Positions 11,271-24,317 of a stretch of DNA of 64,000 bases are shown here, piece after piece. The notes under the pieces are model-generated. The model was given only the letters and a program-made list of their open reading frames with translations, made no database searches and was not told where the DNA came from. How positions within the stretch are numbered: the first letter of the stretch is position 1; each line of letters opens with the position of its first letter. The stretch spans positions 2,059,247 through 2,123,246 of the forward strand of contig OZ026554.1 in assembly GCA_964020155.1 (NCBI GenBank), read 5' to 3'. The stretch is from Chondrilla cf. caribensis (lineage: Eukaryota > Porifera > Demospongiae > Chondrillida > Chondrillidae). Both the position numbers and the translations under genes were made by a program.

Positions 11271-11502
11271 GTCACTGGAAGAATAGGTCCACTTGTAATG
11301 ATATTCATTGTGTATCCCAAGGTATGCTGAACCTCATAGTATAATGGTGTTTTGGGTACTTTCCATTGATATCCACAGAGAATGGGAACTGATATGAGAC
11401 TCCCATACAACCACAACACATGAATGTGGAATCATTAGTAATTCTGCTTTGATGTGAACAAGTGGATTCATGTGTGTTTTGGGATGAGGTGTTTTCAAAT
11501 CG

Positions 11503-11549
<47 letters not shown>
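11503..11549. repeat. (TG)n microsatellite
   Basis: Pure TG run about 240 bp upstream of the gene A TATA box. The equivalent position holds TG runs in units B (23.75 kb) and C (41.9 kb). Confidence 0.95.
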
Positions 11550-12052
11550 TGTGCATTATGGGGTGTACAATGTAATGATTTTCATTCTGAGAAGTGGTAG
11601 ACACTAAAGTAAAGCTTTGTAATTTACAAGTTTTTTTTACATGTATCAAAGGTATGAATCTGAATGTCACATGACAGAAGTAGTTTCAAATTTTTATAAG
11701 AAGCTAATTGCTTAAGGTTAGTACTCATTTAAAGGTATTTTATCATTTGGACGTCACATACATTCTTAGTAATACTTGGGGAGTACTATAAATATATTTA
11801 GTCTCATAGTTGGGGTACTTGGTCAGTAAACATCTTTATATTCTAGTCTGTTCATACTGCTCATAGGACATGTGCAGTCACAGTAACCAGCTTAATTGCC
11901 TTATACCTTAATTATACTCCCATGACATTGGTATGGCTATTGTAATTGATATTGCTTTGCAACTCCTGCATATTTGCACTAATGGATACCTGTAGGTCTT
12001 CCCATAATGAAATTTACCAATGGAGGGTTAGACAGAATCCTCCAAAAAGCAT
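11550..12052. repeat. Upstream duplicated block of unit A
   Basis: Non-coding. Contains a landmark recurring at 14.25, 24.24, 24.98, 28.0, 42.44, 43.21 and 45.51 kb: GAATACCTGTAGGTCTTCCC, then ATAATG and a region ending in GACTGAATCCTTCAA. These are copies of the distal part of the duplicated unit. Confidence 0.65.
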
Positions 12053-12215
12053 GTGTATGTCTGTGTGTGCATGTGTGTGTGCGTGCTTACGTGTGCATGT
12101 TTGTGTGTGTGTCAGTGTAAGAGTTTCCATGTGTGTGTGTCTGTGTGTGTGTGTATGTGTATGTGTGTGTGTGTGTGTGTGCGTGTGTGTGTGTATGTGT
12201 GTGTGTGTGTGTGTT

Positions 12216-12247
<32 letters not shown>

Positions 12248-12311
12248 CTAGTATGTCTGTGTCTGCATGTGATTGTGTGTGAATGTGTGTGCATCTGTGT
12301 GTGTGTGGTAT
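12053..12311. repeat. (TG)n-rich microsatellite, interrupted
   Basis: Long imperfect TG/CG-TG tract. Tracts in the same context occur at 24318-24529, 25058-25262, 42508-42732 and 43262-43448. Confidence 0.95.
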
Positions 12312-12548
12312 ACAATTATACATATATCAAATGACAGTAGTACCTCTGTCACTTCCCATCCAGTATGTTTCGATCGATCTAAAAGTTCAGTCTGTGAATG
12401 TCTGTGTTTTTACACACTTCTGTTTGCTATTGCACACTTGTTATCAAACTTTGTAAATCAATCACCTAGCAACTCTCTGATCAGCTATAATATTCACCAA
12501 TATTTATTGCATTGAAGCATTACTATGAAGTTAGTTTGTATAATAATA

Positions 12549-12670
12549 TTATATGCAAATTAAATTCATAACTGGTGTTTCTGATAGTCCTGGACTCCTG
12601 GCCGTTCTGGTGGCCCTCCCACTCGCACCTTCTTCACCCCGCTTTACATTGTTTCCTTTGAACCTTATAC
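12549..12670 (-). pseudogene. Collagen remnant belonging to the 13.2 kb broken exon 1
   Basis: On the minus strand a short piece reads KRGEEGASGRA and then shifts frame into proline- and glycine-containing sequence. A very similar piece lies at 25855-25930 next to the broken exon 1 at 26.4 kb. Probably the decayed second exon of a separate, shorter collagen subfamily. Confidence 0.4.
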
Positions 12671-13222
12671 TTTGACCAATCCGTGGATGACATGCATTTC
12701 TTGAAATCAAAATTGTGAAAAACATGTATTGACACATATTATACATATATAATGTATCTAATTTCTAGTCACTGCCCAATTCTCTACTTCCCAATGCAAT
12801 CAGCCGTATGTTGACGATTCACGCCTAAAAAGGAATATGTGTTAGGAGACCATGTATGAGGGCACGCAGGGATACATATTTTATTCTTTTTTATCCAGCA
12901 GAAATTATGCAGGCCTAGTTTTTACTGACTTGCTACCCTAATGTATAATAATAATGCTACTGTGCTAATTACTTGTAATGCTGAGAATTAAAAACTCAAC
13001 TTGAATTGGAGTGCAAAAGCTTCACCGAATGTAATATCTTTCGAAAATGAAAATGATGCCCAAGGAGTGCGGAGGCGACAGTTTCTTGCTGCTCTGGCAA
13101 CGCCGTTGGGCGACGTCATTCAATGATGCATACTTAATGCGATCAACAGGAGCGGGATGGACCTGACTAACAGGCACAAAGAGTAGCAACTGCAGATTGC
13201 ATTTAAACCTTGCCAAATTCAC

Positions 13223-13420
13223 CTTTCGCTTCAAGTAGTTCCAGTCTCTTCACCAACTGTTCCATCATCTGGTGAAGCGACTTGATTTCTTATGACACCT
13301 CACTTTGTTTTTGAGTTCTGATAATGCCTTTGAAAATCAGTGATCCCCCAATACTGGTAGTCAATGCACACCACAAAAGAGCCACTTGTAGAAAGACTGA
13401 GTCACTGTGCTTAGATTCAT
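13223..13420 (-). pseudogene. Broken collagen exon 1 (copy at 13.2 kb)
   Basis: Clear homologue of the 199-nt first exon, with ATG at 13420 and donor at 13222. It begins NLSTVTQ instead of NPSIQL, the second subfamily also seen at 26.4 and 44.4 kb. A lost base just after the CAG codon shifts the frame into an early stop. The upstream TATA-like TATAAAAACG (near 13471-13480) is still present. No collagen helix exon is attached. Confidence 0.75.
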
Positions 13421-13683
13421 AACTGTAGCTTCAGTTACTACTCTCAGTGCTGGTTTGTGGTAACCCAACAGAGCAGGTCGTTTTTATACGAACATGTCCA
13501 CTTGTAATGATATTGATTTTATATTTTTAGGTATACCAAATGTATAACTGTGTCTTTCAGATACTTTGCATTGATATTCATAGAGAATGAGAATTGATGT
13601 GAGAATCCCATATGAGTGGAATCACTAGTAATTCTGCTTTGATGCTGAAGTGGCTTCATGTATGTGTGGGAGTGAGGTGTTTT

Positions 13684-13801
13684 GGTGTGTGTGTACGCGC
13701 ACGTGTGTGTGTGTTGTGTGTGTGTGCGTGTGCATGTGTGTGTGTGAGTGCGCATGCATGTGTGTGTATGTGTGTGCGTGTGTGTGTGTTGTGTGTGTGT
13801 T
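13684..13801. repeat. (TG)n microsatellite, interrupted
   Basis: TG run with CG and GCAT interruptions, upstream of the broken exon 1. Confidence 0.95.
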
Positions 13802-14689
13802 AGCAGTTGGGGTGTATAATGACATTGTATTGTGTTCATAAGACAGTATGTAGAGTACGCCACAATAGTATCTGAATACTCATGTTTCCTATATCTGTGA
13901 AAACATGACATGATTATAATAATAATATAATAATTGTACTATGTGGTATATTTTCACTTATTTCATACGCTGTAGGAGGATTTGATTGTGTACAATAGGT
14001 GCAGAGCCTAAACAGTTGAAGTTTTGTACATACATCAAAAATATGAATCCGAATGACACATGACAGAAGTAGTTTCATGCATATTTGTATATGAAGCATT
14101 ATATAGAATTCTTCAAGTCAGTACTCACATAGTCTGTTCATACTACTCATATGACATATGCAGTCACAGTGACCACGTTAATTGCCTCATACCTTAATTG
14201 CATGACATTGGTATGGCTATTGTAATTGATATTGCTTTACAACTCCTGCATAGTTGCACTAATGAATACCTGTAGGTCTTCCCATAATGTAATTTGCCAA
14301 TTGGTAGGTTTGACTGAATCCTTCAATAAGCATTCACTTGAGTACATGTACCTTCACTTGTGTATCTTTAGCATCTCAGAGTGCCCCTAGATGTCTAAAG
14401 GTTCCTTGTAGTCCTAGTTAACATAGCATCTCCAACATCTCCTGGTTTCTTGTCATGACGACAAACCTGTTATTGTCCATGTGACCCTTTTACTATATCA
14501 TTTCATTTCCAGAACATCCTTGTGGCTCTTTTTCTCTTTCATAACACATTTCATTTGGTTGTGTGAGCATATATGTACATATGTTTATTGTTCCATTTTA
14601 CAGGAGCTAAAGCACATTTAGTGTACAGTGGATTGCAGACCAGTATATCATGCAATATCAGTTGATAATTAATAGTATGCATACTTATG

Positions 14690-15235
14690 TACAGGTATAT
14701 CAAATTATATTCAATGTACATGCAAGTGACTATTTGAATGGCCTTACCAAGTAAATTTCATTAAGACTGATTCTTACTAATAGCTTTTAAACTGTATTTT
14801 GAAGTTAGTTGAACGAGCAGCGAGTTATGCACAATAAGTCTGCTCATGATCACTGCACACTCCTTGTATGAAATTCCGTACACTCCTGTTGATCCTGGTA
14901 GTCCTGTTGGTCCTTGTACTTCTAAATCCTCTTTCACCTTTTTCATTTTTTCCTTACCAAAACACGTCATCTCAACTCACACCTGAATCCACTTGTTATA
15001 TCAGAGCAACATTACTATAAAAATGATTCCACATTCATGTAGTGTGGGATATGGGATTCCAATGCATATCAATTCCCATTCTCTGTGGATATCAATGCAA
15101 AGTACCGGAAACACGGCTATACATTAAGCATACCTAGAAATACCCTATGAATATCATTATAAGTGGACCTGTTTTCACTGTTGGGTTACCACAAACCAGC
15201 ACAGTGACTGAGAGTAGTGACTGAAAACTACAGTT
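14690..15235. repeat. Segmental copy of the 2.54-3.10 kb block
   Basis: Same orientation and content as the block left of the assembly gap. It holds a minus-strand collagen remnant (14880-14960, QGPTGLPGSTGVYGI) followed by the plus-strand upstream region of an exon-1 copy. The 13.80-14.69 kb stretch before it is non-coding duplicated-unit sequence. Confidence 0.7.
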
Positions 15236-15436
15236 ATGAATCCAAGCATTCATCTCTTTCTACAAGTGGCTCTTTTGTGTTGCATGGTGACTACCAGTAT
15301 TGGTGATCACTAATTTTCCAAAGGTGTTTTCATGCATGACTTGAAAACAAAGTCAAGGTGTCGCTAGAAGAAATCAAGTCACTTAACCAAAAGATAGAAG
15401 AGTTGGAGAAGAGACTGGAACCACTTGAAGTAAAAG
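15236..15436 (+). pseudogene. Inverted, broken collagen exon 1
   Basis: Plus-strand copy of the first exon ([16 protein letters not shown] from 15236, donor AAAAG|GTGAAT at 15436). A deletion in the GGGGGG run shifts the frame into TAA after the signal peptide, although the downstream coiled-coil DNA is still recognisable. It is the only copy with visible coding sequence that faces the other way. The intron-like sequence follows, with TGACGTCA near 15552. Confidence 0.8.
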
Positions 15437-16518
15437 GTGAATTTGGCGAGGTTCAAATACAATTTACACTCCCTACTCTTTATGCCCGAGGGTCGGCTAC
15501 GCCAGACTAATCCTCCTGTTGAGGATAGAGGTTCGGAGTAAGCGGCATTGTATGACGTCACTAAACTATACGATTAACTATCGAATAGCCAGTACGACAA
15601 TTGTATCGACTGTGAAAAGTATTTCAAAAAGCATTATGAATTGAAAGGTGGCCAGGAACAAAATGTCTTGGAGCGTACATTAAACAAGTAATTCGATCGA
15701 GTTGAGAAACTCGTGGGATCCGGACTGTCGGGTCGCCCCCTCCACTCGACTTCCTTGGGGGTCGTTTTTATTTTGGAAAGAACCTTAGCCGACCATTACA
15801 TTACTTTCGGCGAAGCTTTTGTGCTCCAATTTTAGTTTAATCCAGTTTTTACTGAATTCTTGGTGTTTATACGTCAATAGTAAATTCGGCCACGAGTTAT
15901 AGGAATTTACATGAGGTGGTTTTTCATGTATAATGTATACTTGTATGACTGGCTTGCATGAATGATGTATTCTAATATTAAGTATATTCAGTAGCTACTA
16001 TCTGTAGTACTGGCATGAATAAATCAGTACTAATATGTAGACAGTATTTTATCATGTATTATTTTTTTGTCTACTTTCTCAAGATATTAGTATTATTAAT
16101 TTGTCATTTACTTATTTTACTTTTCCATCTGTTATTTTTCTACTGTATGTTTTTTGTACATGTATTGTTGGTGCCCTATTTATACCAGCCATGTGCTGAT
16201 GGGGTTTCCATTAATAATGAATTAATGGATGAATGAATGAATTTCAGCTGGAAATGAACGAAAACATGACTGCATGCCCCTCCTATAACATATTCGTATT
16301 TTGGCGTGAACCGTCAACATATACGGCTGATTACATTGAGGAATGAGAAAGTAGACAATTCAGCCACAATCAGCGACTAGACTGCATAGTCCTTTTCGTT
16401 GTTTGATTTCAAATGGAAACCTGACTTTCTGTATTTTGCACATGTGTGCTGACACAAACGATTCTAATGACAATTTCAGACTACAAAATAGAGGAATATA
16501 TTATATCTGATTCAGTAA
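15437..16518. other. Intron-like duplicated sequence and probable LINE tail
   Basis: 15437-15900 resembles the 5' part of collagen intron 1, in inverted orientation. At 16000-16245 a T-rich stretch is followed by CATGTGCTGATGGGGTTTCC and a (GAAT)n tail, the look of a LINE 3' end. No gene seen. Confidence 0.4.
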
Positions 16519-16642
16519 ACAGTGTGTGTGCGTGCGTGTGTGCGTGCGTGCGTGCATGTGTGCATGTGTCCGTGCGTGCGTGCGTGCATGCGTGCGTGCA
16601 TGCGTGTGTGTGTGTGTGCGTACGTGTGCATGTTTGTGTAGG
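16519..16642. repeat. (TG/CG)n microsatellite
   Basis: Mixed TGCG and TG tract. Confidence 0.9.
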
Positions 16643-17151
16643 TGTTAGTACACCTGGGGGGTGCATAATGTCATTGTATCATGTTTTAATAGACAGTATG
16701 TACAATAAGTCACAATAGCATCTGAATAGCTTTGATAAGTTGTTATGGCTATTGTTGTTTGGAACGCCTCCATAGTTGTGTATCTTCAACATCCAGTATT
16801 CCTGGATGACTAGAAGTTCATTGTAGTCCTAGTAGATCCAGTATCTCCAACATTTCCGAGAAAGTCCTTGTGGTTCCTGTGACCCTTTCACTACATCTTG
16901 TGATTTTCAGGATGTCCTTGTAATCTCTATATATAATATTCATGTACATATTGCAGTATCTGCATCTGTGCATTCGTCAGGGTAGCATCAGTAGTTGATT
17001 GGTGCATTATGATAATGTTTTTCCTGTTTCAGCAGTGCTAAGAACCCAACCCTTATTTCAATTACTTTCAGTAGGGTTGAACGGCACAATAGCATAGAAT
17101 CGCGTACACTGTCAGTTGAAATGGGATCACCTCATAAGGAACAAAATGCTA

Positions 17152-17153
<2 letters not shown>

Positions 17154-17195
<42 letters not shown>
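17154..17195. repeat. (TG)n microsatellite
   Basis: Pure TG run before the conserved 3' flank of gene B. The corresponding run in unit C is at 35854-35957. Confidence 0.95.
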
Positions 17196-17197
<2 letters not shown>

Positions 17198-17239
17198 GTT
17201 TATAATATATACCTCATTATATTATATATATATTATATA

Positions 17240-17470
17240 TATATGCATGAAGTTCACTGCTTTTGCTTCCACTTGTATCTTATTTCATTGTCTTAACTAA
17301 TGTCAATCTGGTATGTGCAACAAAGTGATATTATATTTGATATAGAAGGTTTGAAATAGCTCAAGAACAAATTTAAGAAAAACAAATACCTGCAAACAAG
17401 TCCTATAATTAAAGGTAAACCTACAGCAATAATCAGAATTCTACAACATAATTCAGAATATGTACTATCC
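17240..17470 (-). other. Conserved 3' flank of collagen gene B, with deletion
   Basis: Homologous to 5700-6111 and 36185-36603 but missing roughly 170 bp after the GCATGAAGTT landmark. Confidence 0.6.
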
Positions 17471-20400
17471 TTATGGTCCTGGGGGTCCTCTTTCTCCTTG
17501 TGGTCCTGGTGGTCCTTGGGGTCCTATGTCTCCTTGTGGTCCTGGTGGTCCTTGGGGTCCTATGTCTCCTTGTGGTCCTGGGGGTCCTGGGGGTCCTAAG
17601 TCTCCTTGGGGTCCTATGTTTCCTTTTGGTCCTATGTCTCCTTGGGGTCCTATGTTTCCTTTTGGTCCTATGTCTCCTTGGGGTCCTATGTTTCCTTTTG
17701 GTCCTTGTTGTCCTTGGGGTCCTATGTCTCCTTTTGGTCCTGGTGGACCTTTGTCTCCTTGTTGCCCTGGATCCCCCTTCTCACCATCTGTTCCATCACG
17801 TCCAGGGACTCCTGTGTCTCCTTTCAGTCCTGGTTCACCTCTCCGTCCTTTATTTCCCGGTTGTCCTTTTTCTCCACGTTCACCTTTTGCTCCTTTGAGA
17901 CCTAGTGGTCCTCGGGGTCCTATCTCTCCTTGTGGTCCTTGTGATCCTCTATCTCCTTGTGGTCCTGGATCCCCCTTTTCACCATCTGTTCCATTTTGTC
18001 CTGGAAATCCTGTGTCTCCTTTCAATCCTGGTTCACCTCTCTGTCCTTCATTTCCTTGTTGCCCTTTTTTTCCACGTTCACCTTTTGTACCTTTGAGACC
18101 TCGTGGTCCACGGGGTCCAATCTCTCCTCGTGGTCCTGGATCCCCATTTTCACCATCTGTTCCAGCACGTCCTGGGACTCCTGTGTTTCCTTTCAGTCCC
18201 TGTTCACCTCTCTGTCCTTCATTTCCTTGTTGCCCTTTTTTTCCACGTTCACCTTTTGTACCTTTGAGACCTTGTGGTCCTGGAGGTCCAATCTTTCCCT
18301 GTGGTCCTGGATTCCCATTTTCACCATCTGTTCCATTACGTCCTGGGACTCCTGTGTCTCCTTTCAGTCCCGATTCACCTCTCTGTCCTTCATTACCTGC
18401 TTGTCCTTTTTCTCCATATTCACCTTTTGTACCTTTGAGACCTTGTGGTCCTCGGGGTCCAATCTCTCCCTGTGGTCCTGGATCCCCATTTTCACCATCT
18501 GTTCCATCACGTCCTGGGACTCCTGTGTCTCCTTTCAGTCCTGGGTTACCTCTCCCTCCTTCATTACCTGGTTGTCCCCTTTTTCCACGTTCACCTTTTG
18601 TTCCTTTGAGACCTTGTGGTCCTCTATCTCCTTGTGGTCCTGGATCCCCATTTTCACCATCTGTTCCATTTTGTCCTGGAAATCCTGTGTCTCCTTTCAG
18701 TCCTGGTTCACCTCTCTGTCCGTCATTTCCTATTTGCCCTTTTTCTCCATGTTCACCTTTTGTTCCATTAAGGCCAATTGGTCCTTGGGGTCCTATATCT
18801 CCTTTTGATCCTTGTGGTCCTTGGGGTCCTATGCCTCCTTTTGGTCCTTGTGGTCCTCTGTCTCCTTGTGGCCCTGGATCCCCATTTTCACCATCTGTTC
18901 CATTTTGTCCTGAAAATCCTTTGTCTCCTTTCAGTCCTGGTTCACCTCTTTGTCCTTTATTTCCTATTTGCCCTTTTTCTCCATGTTCACCTTTTGTTCC
19001 ACTAAGGCCAGTTGGTCCTTGTAGTCCTATGTCTCCTTTAGCTCCTGGCAGCCCTGGCTCTCCTATTTCACCCTTTTCTCCCTTTGTTCCATTGAGTCCT
19101 TGTGGTCCTTGGGGTCCTATGTCTCCTTTTGGTCCTTGTGGTCCTTGGGGTCCTATGTCTCCTTTTGATCCTGGATCCCCCTTTTCACCATCTGTTCCAT
19201 CACGTCCTGGGATTCCTGTGTCTCCTTTCAGTCCTGGTACACCTCTCCGTCCTTCATTACCTGGTTGTCCTTTTTCTCCACAGTCTCCTTTTATTCCTTT
19301 GAGACCTTGCGGTCCTCGGGGTCCAATTTCTCCTTGTGGTCCTCGTGGTCCTGGATCCCCAGTTTCACCATCTGTTCCATTACGTCCTGGGACTCCTGTG
19401 TCTCCTTTCAGTCCTGGTTCACCTCTCTGTCCTTCATTTCCTTGTTGTCCTTTTTTTCCATGTTGTCCTTTTTTTCCATGTTCACCTTTTGTTCCTTTGA
19501 GACCTTGTGGTCCTCGGGGTCCAATCTCTCCTTGTGGTCCTGGATCCCCATTTTCACCATCTGTTCCATTAAGCCCTGGCACTCCTGTGTCTCCTTTCAG
19601 TCCTGGTTCACCTCTCTGTCCTTCATTTCCTGGTTGCCCTTTCTCTCCATGTTCACCTTTTGTTCCATTAAGGCCAATTGGTCCTTGAGGTCCTATGTCT
19701 CCTGGCAGTCCTAACTCTCCTTTTTCACCCTTTTCTCCCTTTCTTCCAATGGCACCTTGTGGCCCATGTGGTCCTTGTGGTCCCAGATTTCCTTTTACAC
19801 CCCTTGGTCCTGGTTTTCCTCTAATACCATTTGTTCCATTAAATCCAGGCAGTCCTGTACTTCCTTTCAGTCCTGGTACACCTTTCTGTCCATCAATTCC
19901 TGGCTGTCCTTTTTCTCCACGTTCACCTTTTGTTCCATTGTAACCTTGTTGTCCCGGGGGTCCTATGTTACCTTGTAGTCCTTGTTGCCCCTTTTCACCA
20001 TCTGTTCCATTACGTCCTGGCACTCCTTTGTCTCCTTTCAGTCCTGGTTCACCTTTCTGTCCATTATTTCCTTTGTGTCCTGTTTCTCCACGTTCACCTT
20101 TCGTTCCATTAACTCCTTTTTCTCCTACGTCACCCTTGTCTCCCTTTGTTCCATTGGGTCCTGTTGCTCCTTGGAATCCTCTGTTTCCTTTTGATCCTGG
20201 ATCCCCCTTTTTGCCATCTGTTCCATCGCGTCCTGGCACTCCTGAGTCTCCTTTTAGTCCTGGTTCACCTCTCTGTCCTTCATTACCTGGTTGTCCTTTT
20301 TCTCCATGTTCACCTTTTGTTCCTTTGAGACCTTGTGGTCCTTGGGGTCCTCTGTCTCCTTGTTTTCCTGTTTCTCCCTTGTTACCATCTGTTCCATTAT

Positions 20401-21540
20401 GTCCTGGGACTCCTGTGTCTCCTTTCAGTCCTGGTTCACCTCTCTGTCCTTCATTTCCTGGTTGCCCTTTTTCTCCATGTTCACCTCTTGTTCCATTAAG
20501 ACCGGTTGGTCCTGGAGGTCCTATGTCTCCTGGCAGTCCTAACTCTCCTTTTTCACCCTTTTCTCCCTTTCTTCCAATGGCACCTTGTGGCCCATGTGGT
20601 CCATGTGGTCCTGGATTTCCTTTTTTACCCTTTGGTCCTGGTTTTCCTCTAATACCATCTGTTCCATTACGTCCTGGCACTCCTGTGTCTCCTTTCAGTC
20701 CTGGTTCACCTTTCTGTCCAGGATTTCCTTCTTGTCCTGTTTCTCCACGTTCACCTTTCATTCCATTAACTCCTGTTTCTCCGATGTCACCCTTTTCTCC
20801 CTTTGTTCCATTGGGTCCTGTTGCTCCTTGGAATCCTCTGTCTCCTTGTGGTCCTGGCTCCCCCTTTTCGCCATCTGTTCCATTACGCCCAGGCACTCCT
20901 GTGTCTCCTTTCAGTCCTGGTTCACCTTTCTGCCCAGTATTTCCTGCTTGTCCTCTTTCTCCATGTTCACCTTTTATTCCATTAACTCCTTTTTCTCCTA
21001 CTTCACCCTTTTCGCCCTTCATTCCATTATGTCCAGTTTGCCCTTGGGATCCTATGTTCCCTTTAGCTCCAGGCATCCCCGGTGCTCCTTTATTCCCTAT
21101 TTCACCCTTTTCTCCCTTTCTTCCAATGGCACCTTGTAGTCCATGTGGTCCTTGTGGTCCTTGTGGTCCTGGATTTCCTTTTTTACCCCTTGGTCCTGGT
21201 TTTCCTCTAATACCATTTGTTCCATTAAATCCAGGCAGTCCTGTACTTCCTTTCAGTCCTGGTCCACCTTTCTGTCCATCAATTCCTGGTTGTCCTTTTT
21301 CTCCACATTCACCTTTTGTTCCATTAACTCCTTTCTCTCCTACTTCACCCTTTTGTCCCTTCATCCCATTGAGTCCAATTGGTCCTTGGTTTCCTGGAGA
21401 TCCCGGCAGTCCTATGTCTCCTTTATCACCCTTGGTTCCATTTTTCCCATCCAGTCCCGGTATTCCTCTATCTCCTTTTTGTCCAGGTTGACAATTGCAA
21501 CCTCCATCAATTCCTCGTCTAGTTCTTTTCAGGAGTTTAT
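17471..21540 (-). other. Gene B exon 2: triple-helix exon
   Basis: A 4.07-kb single exon. The opposite strand shows long shadow frames rich in Pro and Ser because reversed Gly-X-Y DNA lacks stops. Confidence 0.9.
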
Positions 21541-23448
21541 CTGTTAATAGACAATGAGTCATGTAATCCAAACCAGCAATGCAATTATAATATTTATGGA
21601 GTAGCGCATACTGTATTCAATGTTGAACATGAGTTTGTACATACATATGTCCCTGTGACAACAGAAAGAATTTTTCTTGTATACTTGCATGAGTTCATTT
21701 TTGGTATGGTGACATGTATTCGTTTTACTAATTCCGACATAGTTAGGAAGAAGTTTGACTAAGCTTATTAACACATACTTCAAGTATGACATTGATTTGT
21801 TATGTTGGAGCTATTGAAGCATAAAACGATAGCTATGTACATCCCAAATGGGTAGAGGGACTTAGTGTAAATGAGGTAATTATCAAGAAAGTATGGAGCA
21901 ATTTTGAACAGATATTTCAGCACAGGTGTCCTGTTATGTTGAATCATTATATCTCATAGAACAATCAATTTTCACTCATGGAACCTTCTACTTAACAAGG
22001 AAAATGTGCCTTTTGCATTTTAGACAAGTTAAATATAAATATTTTAATGCACATTGCCAAATTTCATAATGGTGGCAGATTCTTACATTCATTAGCAGGC
22101 CAGAGTAAAGTTCCAGCCAAGGCTACATTTTCAGTCACAAATCACCTTTGAACCAGTGCATTAGTAAGGGTTCCCATATAGCTACATTCATTAAGTTTAA
22201 CCCAATTAAGAGATGAACCTACGGTTGGGATTGAGACTTGATTATGATCCATGGTAGTAAGGGAATACAGGTGTAACAGGAATATAAGACAAACCTTGCC
22301 CGTGCACATCTTCATACCATTTGCTAATAAATGGATAATCACCATTTTTCACTGTTGTTTGTCGTTTTGGATTCTGAATAAACCCCCGATTTTTTGTGCA
22401 GCTACACATTCAAACTATCCAAATTGACACTGGTTTCTCAGGCAGGAAAATGAAGAGAAATTCAAATTTTGAGCAAATAATTTAAAGTGCTTCTAGTTTA
22501 GTGATAAAGAATTTAACATTCACTGAATCAGATTAGTATTTTAATTTTGCAGGCTGAAAACTTCTACAAATGGCAACAGTTTTGTCTGTAGGCAAGTACA
22601 AAGAACAGAAAGTTAGTTTTCCATTCGGAATCCAAAATGACATTCTCTACTGTCTCACTGCTCAATCAGCCGCATATGTTGACAGTTTACGCCGAAATAC
22701 AAACGTGTATTAGGAGACATGTATAGGAGAATAGTGATGTTTTTGTTTGTATCCAGCTGAAAATGTTATGAAATACTACCCCGGGCTAATTCCAAACCAC
22801 TCGCGGTCGGCCGAATTTGATCATGAAAAACGTGGAACGCCGAGGATGATAGGAACTGGGCTAAAATTGGAGCACAAAAGCTTCGCCAAATATAATATCT
22901 TCAGCGAAGGTTGCTTCGAACATGAAAATAGTGCCCTAGGCATTCGAGTGGGGGCGATAGTGTCACGAGTTCTCTAACTCGAACGAATCACTTAGTCAGT
23001 GTCCGTGCCTGTATATTCACTTTTGGACTTTTATTGCCTTTCGAACTGCTTGGAATGAGTTTTTCGGTCAATAGTCGAGCTCGCTGGTCCGTACTCAATC
23101 GTCTATAGTTTATCTCCGCTCCGGCAACGCCGTTCGGTGACGTCATACAATGATGCATACTCATAATCTCTATGGCCAACAGGAGGATAGTCCTGACGGG
23201 CATCTGAAGAATAGGCCTGCAGATTGCATTTGAACTTCGCAATATTCACCTTTTTTTTCAAGTGGTACCAGTCTCTTCTCCAAATGCTCTATCTTCTGGT
23301 GAAGTGACTTGATTTCTTCTTGTGACTCCTTCACTTTGTTTTCAAGTTGTGAAAAAGCCCTTTGCAAATCAGTGATCCCCCCAATACTGGTAGTCACCAC
23401 ACAGCACAAAAGAGCCACTTGTAGAAAGAGCTGAATGTCTGGATTCAT
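17471..23448 (-). CDS. Collagen-like gene B (two coding exons, ~1422 aa)
   Basis: Predicted join: exon 1 23448-23250 (199 nt), exon 2 21540-17471. The splice plan is as in gene A, with a GAT codon split across the junction. Exon 1 gives a signal peptide ([16 protein letters not shown]) and a heptad coiled coil. Exon 2 opens with [19 protein letters not shown], where the CNC motif is the probable interchain disulfide site. An unbroken Gly-X-Y helix runs from residue 86 to 1422 (445 triplets plus two residues), the longest of the three. Asn-Gly-Thr sequons recur as in gene A. The last part is a run of near-identical [12 protein letters not shown] and [12 protein letters not shown] triplets, then TAA with no C-terminal domain. 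Role inferred: secreted structural collagen. The extra length relative to A and C looks like added copies of the ~33-residue module. Confidence 0.8.
21541..23249 (-). other. Intron 1 of collagen gene B
   Basis: Homologous to the introns of A and C, with the conserved TGACGTCA at 23138-23145. No other gene seen. Confidence 0.75.
23250..23448 (-). other. Gene B exon 1: signal peptide and coiled coil
   Basis: 199 nt, ATG at 23448, donor after 23250 (AAAG|GTGAAT). It differs from A at a few residues only (for example RAFSQL for [16 protein letters not shown] for [10 protein letters not shown]). Confidence 0.85.
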
Positions 23449-23506
23449 AACTGTAGCTTCAGTCACTACTCTCAGTGGTGGCTTGTGGTAACCTGACAGA
23501 CTAGGG

Positions 23507-23516
23507 CGTTTTTATA
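23507..23516 (-). promoter_or_regulatory. TATA box of collagen gene B
   Basis: TATAAAAACG on the minus strand, at the same distance from the ATG as in gene A. Confidence 0.65.
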
Positions 23517-23742
23517 GTTCCTGGGTCCACTTGTAATGATATTCATTGTGTATCCCAAGGTATGCTGAGCCTCATAGTATAATAGTATAAAGTATGCTTA
23601 AAGTATATACGGCGTTTTGTGATACTTGAATGGGAACTGATATGAGACTCCCATACCCCCACACCACATGAATGTGGAATCATTAGTAATTCCGCTTTGA
23701 TGTGAACAAGTGGATTCATGTGTGTTTTGGGATGAGGCATTA

Positions 23743-23746
23743 TGGT

Positions 23747-23815
<69 letters not shown>

Positions 23816-23849
23816 CGTGCGTGCATGCGTGTGTGTGTGTGTGTGTGCC
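23743..23849. repeat. (TG)n microsatellite
   Basis: Long TG run with a TGCG patch, upstream of gene B. Confidence 0.95.
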
Positions 23850-24317
23850 ATTTGGAGGTGTAAAATGTAATGATTTTCATTATAAGATGTGGTAGACCCT
23901 AAAGTAAAGGTTTGCAAAGTTTTTTACATGTATCAAGGGTATGAATCCGAATGTCACATGATAGAAATAGTTCCAAATGAAGCTAAATACTTATTAAGGC
24001 CAGTACTCATTTAAAGGTATTTTATCATTTGGACTTCGCATACATTCTTAGTAATAGTTGCATTGGGGAGCATATCTAGTTGCATAGTTGGTACTTGGTC
24101 ACTAAACATCTTCTAGACTGTTCATACTGCTCATATGACATATGCAGTCACAGTGACCACCTTAATTGCCTTATACCTTAATTGCATGACATTGTTATGG
24201 CTATTGTAATTGATACTGCTTTGCAACTCCTGCTTAGTTGCACTAATGAAAACCTGTAGGTCTTCACATAATGTCATTTACCAATGGTGGGTTAGACTGA
24301 ATCCTTCAACAGGCATG

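Noticed and set aside
16015..16236. Small hydrophobic plus-strand protein
   Set aside because: T-rich sequence ending in a (GAAT)n tail, more like a LINE 3' end than a gene.
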